Assembly (NCBI GenBank): GCA_038496445.1
Contig: JALMLS010000042.1
Location: forward strand, 40,658 to 104,657
Source of the DNA: Trichosphaerium sp. ATCC 40318
Taxonomy: Eukaryota; Discosea; Flabellinia; Trichosidae
Length of the DNA stretch: 64,000 bases
Direction: 5' to 3'
The notes beneath the pieces were generated by a model that was given only the letters and a program-made list of their open reading frames with translations, did not search any database and had not been told where the DNA came from. The position numbers and the translations under genes were made by a program. The stretch's first letter is position 1; the number at the start of each line of letters is the position of its first letter. Positions 1 to 11,085 of this stretch are shown piece after piece.

Positions 1-891
1 TTCAACTCCTGTCCAATTATGTTAAGTCTATCTCGTTGATGCTCAACATAATCCCAATACCAGCTTGGCTTTCTTCTGTTTTGAGTCAAAAAAACTAAGA
101 GACACAACAACTATACGTACGCTTTGAAACGCCATGATTCCCAGTTATATTCTGGATATATTGTACGCAATGCCTCGACCATTGAAGCGCCATATCTGCG
201 GTTAAGTGAAAACGATAAATAAGGCAATAAAATTATTAGTTGTAAAAGACGAACTTGAATCGGATTGCAATGCCTCCATGTCGCTCTATATCCTTCCACG
301 TCAACGTATACCAATCTGATAGATCCTTTACATCAAGTTTCTGAGCAATAGTATTGAATTGAAGACGCTGATGACTTAACACATTCCAATATCTTTGTGG
401 CGCATTCCTAGAGTATTTAAATTAAATAAGGCCAACGTAAAACAGTAGACACTAATCGTACGCAAACTTTGTAGGCTCCCAACGATAATTAGGAAATACT
501 TTAAGTACAGCAGACGCCAATGAATGATTAAACCTTCAAGAAAAAAAGTCAACCGAAAGATTATGTTTTGTATCATTTGACACGATGACACGTACTTTTC
601 TAACGCTGCGCTGCCAAAGTATCGTCTTATTTGAGGTACTGTAATACGATACCACCCAGATAAATCAGTTACACGGAATTTTTTTGCTATTTTGTTGAAA
701 AACGCCTTGTCATCCTTGTAGTGAAGTAACTGGCGTAAGAATACGCGTTGCTGATATTTAGAGCGTGTTCTATGAGATGATTGTACAGCGTGTTGCTTTG
801 TAGATTTATTTGTTGTAAATCGCCGTTTGCGCTGTAATTGGAGCCTATGGGTGCTTGAAAATAAAATACTAACGAATTTATTAGACAACAT
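1..891 (-). CDS. W-x-x-W-[KR]-F repeat protein, 5 exons seen, runs off left edge
   Basis: I spliced five exons by hand: 891-596, 533-462, 407-255, 195-121 and 75-<1. All four introns (45-62 bp, GT-AG) keep the frame. The product has a basic N-terminus (MLSNKFVS...), possibly organelle-targeting. It then repeats a unit of about 60 residues made of 'L.GWY.I/DWYTLT', a Gly-rich turn, and '[FY]P.Y.WE..[KR]F' (FPNYRWEPTKF near codons 115-122; YPEYNWESWRF near codons 185-195), followed by an aromatic 'P..YW..' linker. This unit occurs in many uncharacterised proteins of fungi, algae and other protists. No enzymatic motif is visible and the function is unknown. The C-terminus lies outside the window. 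The start is the first ATG of the open first exon. Confidence 0.8.
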
Positions 892-1087
892 TATTTAAAC
901 AAGCAACAAACCATTTAGAACATCCACCAAGCGACTGGGAACCGCTTTTTAGCGGTAACATACAGAAACTGTCGTTTGGTATTAACAATGGATAGAAAAT
1001 CTATATGACGCGTGTAATACACTTTGCGCGTCTATTGGTACTCGCATAACCACTCCTCATTAATAGTACAAGTCGTTAGCAGTCAAA

Positions 1088-1839
1088 ATGTCAATTTATC
1101 GTCCAACTGTTCCTATGACCTTTCACGCCTATCTTTTTGTTCTATTGATGGCCATCACAGTGGTTATCTGTCAGGTTGACATCACTGTGTATGGAGAAGA
1201 CGATTGTATGGGATCTAACACTCAAAAAAAGACGTTTAATCTTGACACGTGCTACAAAGGAGGTATCGATTTCTTTGGGCCGTACTTCAAAATTATTGGT
1301 TGTAATGAGGTTCGTTGTCAACAACGAAACGCTAAATAGCTTACCTTTGGCGTATGTAGGAGTCTCTTCAAGTATTAGCTTACAGCGACTCGAATTGCGA
1401 AACGGCACCACTTGCCTCACGTGTTTCGTCTTCGAACACATGTGTAACTGTGTATCCATACTCGTACAGTGCTGTATGCCCAACGGCGCCAAAACTTGAA
1501 GTTCAAGTACAAGGATGGTTTAATGGTGATGGATGTACTGGCAGTCCAACAGAAACTCAAACCTTCGCCAATGGTATGCTCGCAGAAGGAAGAATCGTAC
1601 TTATCTTAATTTTTTTAAAGGAAACTGTTACACTGAGCATAATAAAACAGATGTATCTTATTACTGCCAGGGAGGTGTACGTTGTATACCTTGTATATAA
1701 GTGTGTTGACGCCATATTAAAGGAAGTGGTAAGACAGACGTGGTTGACTTACAACGGCGGTTGCAAATATGCTCAAAAAAAGACAACGTATGTACTATGT
1801 TTTAGCCTTTGTGCTGCATTTGCCATTACAAGATTATAA
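1088..1839 (+). CDS. Secreted cysteine-rich protein, 4 exons (3' end uncertain)
   Basis: Exons 1088-1309, 1360-1573, 1621-1676 and 1723-1839 join in phase. The N-terminus is a clear signal peptide (Met at 1088 or 1115, then a hydrophobic run ending near VVICQ). The mature part carries regularly spaced cysteines in loosely repeated blocks: an Asp-rich pair before Cys ('EDDC', 'GDGC'), then Cys-Tyr, then a later Cys. There is no transmembrane segment until a weakly hydrophobic C-terminal tail, so it is probably extracellular. I do not recognise the family. The last intron could instead end at 1701, and a further small exon up to about 1930 (next to an AATAAA) is possible, so the C-terminus is provisional. 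Confidence 0.65.
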
Positions 1840-2939
1840 TTGCTGTTTCAAGGTACTCACTAGAGACATGCTATCATGGATTTGGATTGTTCTCTGCGCA
1901 ATGGAAGTGCAAAGTGTCTCAGAATTAAATAAATCAGGAAGGCAACTGTTTCGAAATTTGAAAATCTCAATGGCTTTACACCCAGCTCATTTATCATACA
2001 TTTTCACAAATAATATTAATAACTCCAACAGCGCATAGCGTGATGAAATATTGAACGTTTGTATCCGATATACTCATAACTGCTACTCTACCTTGTTGAG
2101 TTTCCATTGTTTTCCACTGTAACTGGTATTCCCGATAAAAACGACGATATTAGGGAACGTATCTGTTCTATTCACGTGTTGGAAGGATACGTTATCTTAA
2201 AGCTGTTAAGCAACAATAACGACAATGAGTTTCGAGTTTGTTGAAAATTAGGCTTTGCTGCCTCATAAGGGCAGCCTTAAGGCCTCTAGACAAAAATAAA
2301 GGAAGTTTGTAAACTAGCTGGGGTGTTTAACTGACATGTGCTTGTGCACGTTATCAGAAATCGCTTTTTGCTAAAAATATAGAGGCAACAATTTTGGTCT
2401 TAAAAATTGAATGAAAGTTGATTTGATCGCTGCCAGTCTCACACTTCGGATACTATCTCAAACCTTATACTAACCTAACCTACTGTCCTATCTACGCTGG
2501 GTAGCGAGACTTGAAGTTTTGTATTCTCAAAGACACGTTGATGCAAACGGAGAACTGTACTCAGTAGGATAGCGCATCCAGCGCTTCAAGCCTCAATGTA
2601 AATTGTGAACTTTGTACAAACAACTGCTGGCCGCTGTGGAAGGAGGTTGCGCAAATGAACGTCTATAGATGTTGTCTAACTGCTTTTTATTACTTTGACA
2701 ACGATCGTATGTACAATAGTCTTTTGTTCTCACAAGTTTCCGAAAAACCAGCAACGTGTCCCACTATACACAAAAACACGCAGGGACAGTGTTACCACTA
2801 TTGAGTTCTCCTCAATCCGTTTGTTTATTGAGAAATAACAAACTGCATAATCGGGTTTCAAGACCAAATTGTACAATTTGGGTCAATTTCAATAAACTAA
2901 ACCTTTTTTTTTGTTGCATTTCGCCAAGCCTCAAGCACC
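1840..2939. other. Intergenic, no supported gene
   Basis: About 1.1 kb with only short open frames whose composition does not look coding. It contains a CACGTG palindrome near 2174 and the 5' region of the STRA6-like gene. I see no RNA gene or repeat family in it. Confidence 0.5.
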
Positions 2940-5788
2940 ATGTGGGGTTCTGTGGGTGAACCGAAGTATAGAAAGAAACGTAGTTGTAAGTATTGTTGCT
3001 GTAATCCAAGTTGGATTATTTGCGTTGGTACGTTTGTTGTTGCGCATTGGTTAAGCGGTTTAGATGTTTTCATAACGTTTCAGACGCGTTTCTGACTAAA
3101 TATGTACTACAATAGATCTGACGGGCGATGCTACACGTAGTCGCGCTGCCACAGTAATTGTTAGCGCGTACATGTTCACGCTAGTGTTTTTTAGCCTTTT
3201 GGAAAGTGGACTCAATTCTATTGGCGGTAACAGCGCCCCAAGCAGCCCAACACAAGCTCCAGTTGCTCATGGAAACGCATACAGCCGGTTTATGGAAGGT
3301 TTGCTTCATGTACAGTGTTAACACCTAACAACGCCGTAGCGTTTATTCTACATATTTTTTCTCCTACAACGATGCGTTTGGCGATATACGCACTATTTTG
3401 TACGTTTGTCGGTTTAAACTTTTTATTACTTACATCAACAGCTATTCCATTCTACCTTGCAAATTCTCTTTACCAACACTGGTTTCTTGTACGTACACGA
3501 GTTTATAGGCAAAAGCACCTTTCGTAGTATCTGAAATTATGTTGAACAAAAACATTTTTAGGAGATTGGCTGTGGCGTAGTTTTGCCAGTGATAGTGTTA
3601 ATTGTAGATATTCTTCTCAAACATTCACTGTTAAAGGTGCATTTTCGCCTTCTGTTTTCACCGGCTGCAGAGGTTGAAATATTGCCAATCATGTATACGA
3701 TGACACCTATAGTATGCATGGTTGCTCTTGCAATTGTAAATAGTTATAACCTGCACGTGCAACGCTTCATTTTTTCCATCTGTTTTTTATTAATTTTATG
3801 CTAACACTTTACTGCTGTAGTACCATGAGATACTTTGGATACAGACATACTTATTATGAAGAAAGATTAAGGAAATATAGAGACCTTGTTCGACGACTTC
3901 TTGATCCTGATACACCTGATATCTACATGCACGAATAATTCTTGTTAGTGGAGTTTTGATTGTTTTATGCATAGGAGGTTGAAGCATGGGTCCAATGGTA
4001 ACGCTTCATACAAGAGAATAACACAAGTTTACATTGATGACAGTGATGATGTTGATACTAGTATAAACAGACTTGATAACGGCGATAAAAAGATTACATG
4101 GCGTGTTGCATTCCACGCTCTGACGAAGCCATTTTTAAGAGTTTATAAAAAAGGTATTTAAGTTTGTTCAAATTCGATTATTTAAGTTTTCTACATAGTA
4201 CGTAAGTCTATGAGGACTATAGAACCTGTACACGCTCCATACGAAACTACAGACGACTTTTACTATCCTCAACGCCTCGTTATGACATTTTGGGTAAGTC
4301 TACAACATTGGCTTAAATGGGGTAACAATTTAAGGTTAATATGATATTTCTTGCTGTAACTGTAGTAATAAGCCTGATACTGTTCAATTTACTGTGGGAT
4401 TTAGTACCTCCAATAGGTATGTCATAGGTTTGTACAAGTTCTAAACAAGACACTAGTCAAACAACTGACACACAATGCCAAAACTGCTGACATAGTTAAA
4501 AAGATAATCCAAGGTGCTGGTTGTGGTGCTACCATTGTATGTAGGTTCATCACTTTTTAATTTATAACAAATACATATTTAGATGGCTTACTTGTTTGTA
4601 ATTTTCAACTGGATACAAACGTTGTTAGGCTACAGAAAAGCTGTACGTCATTCAAAAAAAAAGCACAAAGTTATTTTTTGAACATGACGTTCTGACTCCA
4701 CTATTGTCTTAGATAATGTTAATGAGGCAGGGTCGGTACCCTTTTGATAAATCTAAATTTGTAATATCTAAAGCTCAATACTATTTTGGGTATCAATTGA
4801 GGTACAATCAAGAATAAGTTTAAACTCTTATTGTACATCTAGCCATATGATTTTTGGATTTATTCTCATGATAATTTTCTGGATTTTCATTGCTGCTATA
4901 TGCCTAATACTTTACTTCTGGAAAGCTCTAAGGTGCTTAAAACTATGTGGACGTTAGGCGCTAATTTTTTTTAGGTTGAGGTTCTACGTATTCTTGCAAA
5001 CAACAGTTCTGATTGGCGTTATTTTTTTTGTCATAAACACACTGTATCCGCAAGTTTATCTTTTTTTTCACTTATTTATATTATCTACACCTTAATTCTA
5101 TTGAGCATGACTAAGCTATTACTGACATCACATAATGGAAAGGTTATTCGGTTTAGAGGGTTCTTTAGTTTGATGGATTTCATAAACTTATTCATCAATA
5201 CGTACAACAAAATTTTGCTTCAATGATTTTTTTTTCTTTTGTTTATTGCGTTTATCTAGAGTAACAGGTTTTATCATATGCATAAAAAGGGCTGTAATGT
5301 CTATATGTGTTGTTCTTATAACATTTGGACGTTTGGATATGAGCATATACCCACAGGGCTGGCACGTTAAGCCCTGGTATTTTTCGCTAATAATTTTCTA
5401 ACAAGGGAAACAATGGATTCAGCTTACGCATCCTACGGTACCTAATTTTTTCAACTACCAGTATTTTAACCTCTATTAGTTGGGATGCTGCTTCTGGACC
5501 ATTCTTTGAACAACCCGATTGTTATTGTAGCTGGTGACATATTTACAAAAAGTATGACTTAAAATCGCTTATGCTAAAAAAGCGAAAACTCTCTAACTCT
5601 TTGATCTTCTAGAGCTACATGAACTGCAACAAAAAGAAGAAGACAACTACCAACGGAGAACTGATGAAGTATATACACAGAAACCTAAAAAGAGGAACAC
5701 TCCAGAGCAGAGTAAACGAGCACTGTGCGTTGTGATACAAAGTCGAGCAAAAGTGAGTTTTGTTATTTACTATTTTCTTTAGCGCTAG
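2940..5788 (+). CDS. STRA6-like multipass membrane protein, 19 exons
   Basis: Spliced exons: 2940-3027, 3116-3298, 3340-3488, 3562-3752, 3821-3928, 3975-4153, 4199-4293, 4335-4416, 4457-4536, 4583-4642, 4713-4801, 4843-4932, 4975-5053, 5116-5201, 5260-5361, 5406-5437, 5480-5551, 5613-5752 and 5783-5788. All phases agree, giving about 636 residues. The protein has a short basic Cys-rich cytosolic start and about nine hydrophobic helices. A C-terminal block reads FGRLDMSIYPQGWE, Y-VGML, then NNP[IV], ending in a charged tail. That block (R-[LM]-D...E..D..Y..Y.GM...H...NP) is the conserved signature of the STRA6/RBP-receptor family of vitamin A transporters, and the length is close to vertebrate STRA6. 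The ligand here is unknown. Three introns (3753, 3929, 5362) use GC donors. The final tiny exon is the least certain. Confidence 0.8.
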
Positions 5789-6524
5789 GTGGCACCTATT
5801 CAGCTTACTTGCTAGAAACCCATCTCTTATAAAATATCGTAGACATAGACTTATAACGTCAACAAGAAATCAAAGCGACAATCTTATCATTCCTCTAACA
5901 ACTATTTCATAGCCAAAAATAAAAATGTTTATGTATTTTGATCATATCATTTGACAATCCAGGATTCCGGCGAGCCATATAATGCATGTATTTCACATGT
6001 GTTTATTGGCTTTTCAATACTGCCAACTATGAGCAATTCAACGGATTTTTTGAGTTGATGCCAAAAAAGTTGATTAATCTCATAGTGTCCAATGATGATC
6101 AGCTTGCTCGCCATACATAACATCTTCGCTCATATAGATAATCGGAAGGTGTGTTTTAAGGTTACATTTCTTGTAGGGCTTTAGTAATCACGTGATAGTA
6201 CCTTCAATTTTGTTGCTACTTTCAACAAAACGACTATCAAAAAGCAATTATTTGAAAAGTTAGCGAAATTTCTAGTTAAGTTCGGCTTATCGTATCTTTT
6301 GAAGACTTTGTGTGCCACCAAAGGTATGTACACGTTTCAACAAAAATTCTACCACTATTCCTACGTTCATTAAACCCTGTTTTGATCAAATAATATTTAA
6401 CTATTCCTGTAATCACTCTATTACGCTTTTAAACTTTGCTTACGTGCGAAAGAAGGAAATAAAAGTGAATAACGTCACTTATTCGTGACTTGTTTACCGA
6501 AAAAGAAACTTTTAATTTGACGTC
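5789..6524. other. Intergenic between STRA6-like and ABC transporter genes
   Basis: The 3' flank holds AATAAA near 5922. If the last STRA6-like intron ends further right, a short alternative C-terminal exon could extend to about 5910. The rest shows a CACGTG near 6189 and no coding signal. Confidence 0.5.
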
Positions 6525-9500
6525 ATGACAGACGACGCAACACCTCTTCTTTCGTTTGTACAAGATAAACCACGTACTCTAAAGAACGCCAAAATAGTTG
6601 AGAGGGTCGTTAAGCAGACATGTAATTCAAAAGACAGCCCAGAACTCAAAGTCATCAAGAGTGTCTCAATAACAGCTTGGTATGGTTTTTTCCATTGTCA
6701 CGTTTTTGAAACCAAAATGTTGACTACTTTTCTAGGTTGGGATCAGATTCGAGATTACTTGCTTGTTGTATTTTTTTTAGTTTAACATACTCTCTTCTTT
6801 GTCTTGCTATGCCTTCATTATTGACAAATATCATTGACCTAATTTTAAAAGACCCAACATCTCCAAAGCTGAAGGTACGCACGTGGCAGAGTTCTCTTTT
6901 TTTTTGAAATTAAAATATCTTTATTTACGCTTCTTGCCACTTACTCGAACTTCATTTTATACTTTTTAAGTGAAGCTACTTGTGATTGCGGTATATTTAT
7001 TAATACTGATTTTAGTGGATCATTGGGTATTGGTTTGGTGTTATAATGCTAAGAAGGTTAAACAGAATGTTATGCGATAGCATAAAAATGTACTTGGCAA
7101 CTCAAGTTGAAGATTCCTGGCGTTATTGTGGATTACAGCGTTTTTACAAACTCCCAATTGATTGGCATGATAACACCAATGCAGGTACTAAGAGCCTCCG
7201 TTGTTAAATCAAAGAAAAAACACAGAACGCTCCCAAACTTAAATGCTTTTTAGGTGAAATAGGTGCTAAAATGGAGAAAGGCGCAGCAAATATCTGGGTG
7301 CTAATACACGAAATGTTTGGACAATATTTATTATTAGAACTATTACCTTTCCTTATGGCATTATCCTCAGCGATTATGATAGCTCCTTGGTGGCTTTTTG
7401 TACCAACAATAGGCATCAACTTTTTTTTTGGATACTTTTGGTATGGTGCCCGAAAGAAGCTTCATACTCTGCAACACCATTACTACAAAGGAGCAAATCA
7501 AACACTATATGATGGTGTATCTAATATTCGATCTGTTAAATCATTCGGAAGAGGTACAAAACAGCATCAAAACAAGCAATTTTTATCTTGATTTTTTCTT
7601 ACTTTTTTAATCTCAGGTACTGCTGAAGTTTTTCGCTATGTTCAACGGTGGCATGGTTATCATTTAACAGAATACAAAGAAGACTCTTTAATGTACAATA
7701 GAAACGGATACCAAAAACTTGTAGAGGCAGCAACTAAAGCTGTCGTAATTCTTTACGGTGTATCACAGATAAACAATGGAAACATGACTGTTGGTACTTT
7801 GTTGCTATTGATAAGATACCAAGACATGACTCTTAACCCTTTAAGTACGTACTAATAGAGGAACCCCTTTTGATTCAGCGCTTTTAACAAGCACTTTTGT
7901 AATATTTTAAGTCATTTATTTGTCTGCACGTGTTTGCAATAGCTTCGTAGTTTTGAGAACATTCAAGCTCACTTTTCTGATTATTTTTAAACCAACCTTT
8001 GTTTTAGATAAGTTCGCTGGTGGTTACAGTCGAATGATAAGAAGTATTAATAAGATAACACATTTATACGATATTATTGCTACAGAAGACACTCTCAAGG
8101 ATGCCAAAAACGCAAAAGATCTTCCAGAGTTAAACGAAGAAGTAGAACTTAGAGATGTTTCTTTCACTTACAATAAAATGAAAGGCTCAACACCAGCGAT
8201 TCAACGTGTACGTATACTCACGCATATAAAGGTAAATAATAAATTTAATATATTTATAGATTTCATTTACTATCAAAGCGGGAACAACAACAGCTCTTGT
8301 TGGTACGTACTTTTTGTAACACTTTCTGCAACCGAAAAACATAAAACACAAAATCCCGAAAAAACAAGACGCACTTTTTTCCATAAAAGGCAAAATCTGA
8401 AAAGCATGATGGAAGTGCTTTTTCTCGCCACATCACCTATAAATATTCCACATAATCTTCCTTCGTGGAGGACCAGGGTGCTATAGCCCACGCCCGGCGA
8501 CTGACTCAATTTGTTGATGGTGGTGAAAAAGCACTTCCATTTTACTCCCAGATTTTCCCCATACTTGACCAACCAATCAACTTCACGTGTCTTCTTTAGC
8601 ATGAAACACCCTTTTAGAGGATTATGTACTAACAATAACTATTTAGGTCATTCTGGTTCTGGAAAGACTACTCTAGCTAATCTCTTGCTCCGATTTTATG
8701 ATCCTCAAGAAGGATCTATACTATGGGACGGAATTAATCTAAAAGGAGCCAAAAGGAATTCTCTGAGACGAAAGGTTGCTATTGTGATGCAAGATAGTAG
8801 TCTATTTGATAGATCTATCGCGGACAACATCGCATACGGCAAACCAGAAGCAACAATGGAAGAAATCATTACAGCTGCAAAACGGTATTAATTTCTTTAC
8901 AGTTCTTGGTTTCTCAGTTACTAAACTCCTTTCATCTCAGTGCTAATGCTCATGATTTTATTATAAAAGCGCCTAAGGGATACCAATCGTTAATTGGAGA
9001 ACGTGGCATCAAGTTGTCAGGTACAGATAGTTTTTGTTGTTTTTGTGGTTTTGATACTCTTTTCTTCTTCACTCATTGTCTTGATAAGGTGGACAAAGAC
9101 AGCGTGTTGCTATCGCTAGAGCGTTAGTTCTGAAACCTTCCTTACTAATACTTGATGAAAGCACAAGTTCTCTTGATAGTATCTCTGAAAAGGCTATTCA
9201 AGACTCAATACAACAACTCCATCATAATGTAACACAAGTAATAATTGCACACCGGTACATCTCACGTGTTTCTAGTAAGATGACATATCACCTGATCCTA
9301 AAAATCTTATAGGCTTTCAACAGTGCTCCATGCAGATCAAATAGTTGTTCTAGAGGAGGGACAAGTAATAGGAAAAGGAACACATAAAGTAAGTCGCTCA
9401 AAGATATTAAAAAAAAAATTGAACCAAATACTAAAATTATTACTAGGAGTTACTCAGAACAACACCTGCCTATTCGAATCTTGTAGAAACGCAATTTGCT

Positions 9501-9530
9501 GTAAGAGATGAAGAAGCTGTAAATAAATAA
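6525..9530 (+). CDS. ABCB-family half-transporter (TMD-NBD), 13 exons
   Basis: Exons: 6525-6679, 6736-6874, 6976-7037, 7081-7184, 7254-7553, 7617-7844, 8008-8207, 8260-8302, 8647-8884, 8941-9020, 9089-9254, 9313-9388 and 9447-9530. All are in phase, giving 624 residues. There are six predicted membrane helices. The nucleotide-binding domain has Walker [10 protein letters not shown], a Q-loop (VMQDSSLFD), the signature LSGGQRQR split by an intron, Walker B LLILDE followed by the D-loop S-SLD, and the switch His in IIAHR. All catalytic residues are present. The TMD-NBD order and single NBD fit TAP/MsbA-like ABCB half-transporters that work as dimers; the substrate cannot be read from sequence. 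The intron before Walker A is unusually long (344 bp) and carries an inverted repeat. AATAAA overlaps the stop. Confidence 0.95.
8391..8557. repeat. Inverted repeat (fold-back/MITE-like) inside ABC transporter intron
   Basis: Arms at about 8391-8437 and 8514-8557 are inverted copies sharing the core ATGGAAGTGCTTTTTC, with imperfect flanks containing AAAATCTG. They sit in the only long intron (8303-8646) of the ABC transporter gene. I see no target-site duplication or open frame, so this may be a small inserted element or a hairpin. Confidence 0.55.
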
Positions 9531-9632
9531 ACAATCATCCTTATCCTTGAAGGACAGTGACATCCAACAGGTTTCAAAAGAAATCTAAAACAACAAAAAT
9601 ACTCATCTGCAGGAATAACAGTTAAAAGTGAT

Positions 9633-9764
9633 AAAAAGTGGTGATCGCATCACGTTGTTATCAGTAATGCCTTATTATTGCTTTGATTTCAAAGCGCTAA
9701 CAGGTATGTAACGAAGAATTTAAACGAGTGAGAGTCGGGAATCTTACCACTAGACCACCGGGGA
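9633..9764 (-). repeat. Dispersed tRNA-headed repeat, copy 1 (~130 bp, ends in T5)
   Basis: Read on the minus strand it starts TCCCCGGTGG (tRNA 5' half with an A-box-like TGGTCTAGTGG), continues with TTTAAATTCTTCG..., and ends CACCACTTTTT, a Pol III-style terminator. A second copy of nearly the same length and ends lies at 29459-29591 on the plus strand. The two differ mainly by five substitutions in the anticodon-arm part. The unit resembles a SINE or a spread Pol III transcript. There is no internal B box in the body; in this copy a B box is supplied by the adjacent tRNA 3' half. Confidence 0.7.
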
Positions 9765-9807
9765 TTTTTTATAATTCTCCCCAGGCAGGAATCGAACCTA
9801 CGTCTCC
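9725..9807 (-). tRNA. Candidate permuted tRNA-Glu(CUC): 3' half precedes 5' half
   Basis: On the minus strand, 9807-9777 reads as a tRNA 3' half: GG, AGAC, a T arm GTAGG-TTCGATT-CCTGC, acceptor CTGGGGA and discriminator G. After a 12-nt A/T linker, 9764-9725 reads as a 5' half: acceptor TCCCCGG, a D arm with GTCTAGTGGTAAGA, and CCCGA-CTCTCAC-TCG. Joined 5' half to 3' half, all seven acceptor pairs form (one G-U), the T stem closes, and the anticodon stem becomes CCCGA/TCGGG around loop CTCTCAC (anticodon CTC, Glu). Neither half has its partner in normal order nearby. A/T-rich flanks (AAATT after the 5' half, AATTT before the 3' half) can pair. It could also be two unrelated tRNA fragments. 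Confidence 0.6.
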
Positions 9808-10050
9808 AACAAATTTTTTAGTTGTGATAACATGTTGACTATTTACTGCACCACATGATAGTTGATAGCGTAGACAAGAAATCACACAAAAAGTGTCTAT
9901 CTCAATAAGTTTTTCGTTACAGTAATTGATACTAGATAGTAAATTACGAAAAAATTAAGAAAATCAAAGAATCGTGCAATGAAATTGCTTGAAGAAAACT
10001 GGTGGCACAACAAGTAATTCTTGTTTATTGATAATTGCTACCCCTCTACA

Positions 10051-10344
10051 TTATTGTCGTGGCCAAATCACTGCAAAACCTCCAGTTGGCTCGCTAACAG
10101 AAGCTCCTGACTTCAATTCAATGCGACTTTTGCTACACTTATCGCCAAATCCAGATGAAACTCGAACCAGCTCGTTGTATAGCTTGTCTTTGTGTTGTAC
10201 TACACGTGTTAATTCTCTTTGCTTACTTTTTAAGGAGCTTTCAGTTGTAGTTATCTTATTTTTAGAGCAGGTATGTGAATTAACAACGAGCGCAATTAAT
10301 TTCTCATGAGTAGCAGCTGTACGTTTCGATTCATGCCTTGCCAA
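10051..10344 (-). CDS. Small basic protein with predicted coiled coil (probable last exon)
   Basis: A 97-codon open frame. Its middle, rich in Lys/Glu/Leu (KSKQRELTRVVQHKDKLYNE), looks like a coiled coil; the C-terminus ends in FAVIWPRQ. A polyadenylation AATAAA follows on the same strand near 10028. A good acceptor (AAATCAG) lies just upstream of the first Met, so this may be the last exon of a longer gene whose earlier exons (perhaps within 10390-11085) I could not join in phase. Function unknown. Confidence 0.45.
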   Translation of the reverse strand: MARHESKRTAATHEKLIALVVNSHTCSKNKITTTESSLKSKQRELTRVVQHKDKLYNELVRVSSGFGDKCSKSRIELKSGASVSEPTGGFAVIWPRQ

Positions 10345-10761
10345 CTGATTTTTTAAATAATAAAGTGTCTTAAGTGATCAAAGTCGATGACTTAATTTGT
10401 GGTTAATAAAGGTACATACTATGTTTATCAAGTCCTACCATAGAAGCAACACAGGCTGATACCCCAGATCAATATAGCCTATCAGGATAAACGACCAGAA
10501 ACTCCAAATCAACAATTCACTTTAAAGCAGTTCATCCACTTCGGGATTATCTACAATTCCTTTCCTCCAGAATATGTTGTAATTCATTTGCTTCTAGGTG
10601 ATTGTACTATTTTCATTGGCTGCCAGGGCTGCTAGACTTATATGCGCTGACATGAAGACAGCAATAAGAACCACGAAAACGATACGAAAAATGGATTAAA
10701 GCCAACTGTTACAATATGCATTGGAGGCTGTGGAGGTTGTAAAATCTTAAACATAAGGCTA

Positions 10762-11085
10762 TTAAAACACGCCTAAATTCACATTAACATCAATGCGTAT
10801 ATATTGGACTATGTCAAATCTCACAGCCATATAAGAACAAACTTTCAAATGGATTTCGACAAGTTGCAAAATGAAAACAAAAACAACTGTTTCTACCAGG
10901 CTATAATATTCTTTGTGTGTACCACATGTGCTCTTTTGAACATTCAGTTTTAATCGCAAAACCCTAGCTTGGTTTTGGTGCTGTTTTATTGTATGACACA
11001 ACGATGCGCTACCAATGATTCTTCTTTGTTTTTTTTCCATTGTCGTACTTTTTGACTTTTTGACAAACAGTCTTAGGGATAACAT
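10762..11085 (-). CDS. Possible exon(s) of unknown gene, basic N-terminus
   Basis: A 107-codon open frame starting with ATG in a basic stretch (KKSKSTTMEKKQRR) and ending in a hydrophobic segment (VVFVFILQ). A GTACAC-donor intron of 36 nt inside it would keep the same frame. It may belong to the same minus-strand gene as 10051-10344, but I could not connect them. Nothing identifies a family. Confidence 0.3.
   Translation of the reverse strand: MLSLRLFVKKSKSTTMEKKQRRIIGSASLCHTIKQHQNQARVLRLKLNVQKSTCGTHKEYYSLVETVVFVFILQLVEIHLKVCSYMAVRFDIVQYIRIDVNVNLGVF

Noticed and set aside
3299-3315. A 17-bp intron in the STRA6-like gene (GTTTGC...ACAG)
   Set aside because: Too short for splicing; a 41-bp intron ending at 3339 gives the same phase and typical length.
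6941-7037. Reading the HMT/ABCB6-type N-terminal membrane domain into the ABC gene by fusing it with the upstream STRA6-like gene
   Set aside because: The upstream gene ends with its own stop and AATAAA, and the ABC gene has its own ATG at 6525 with an open first exon.
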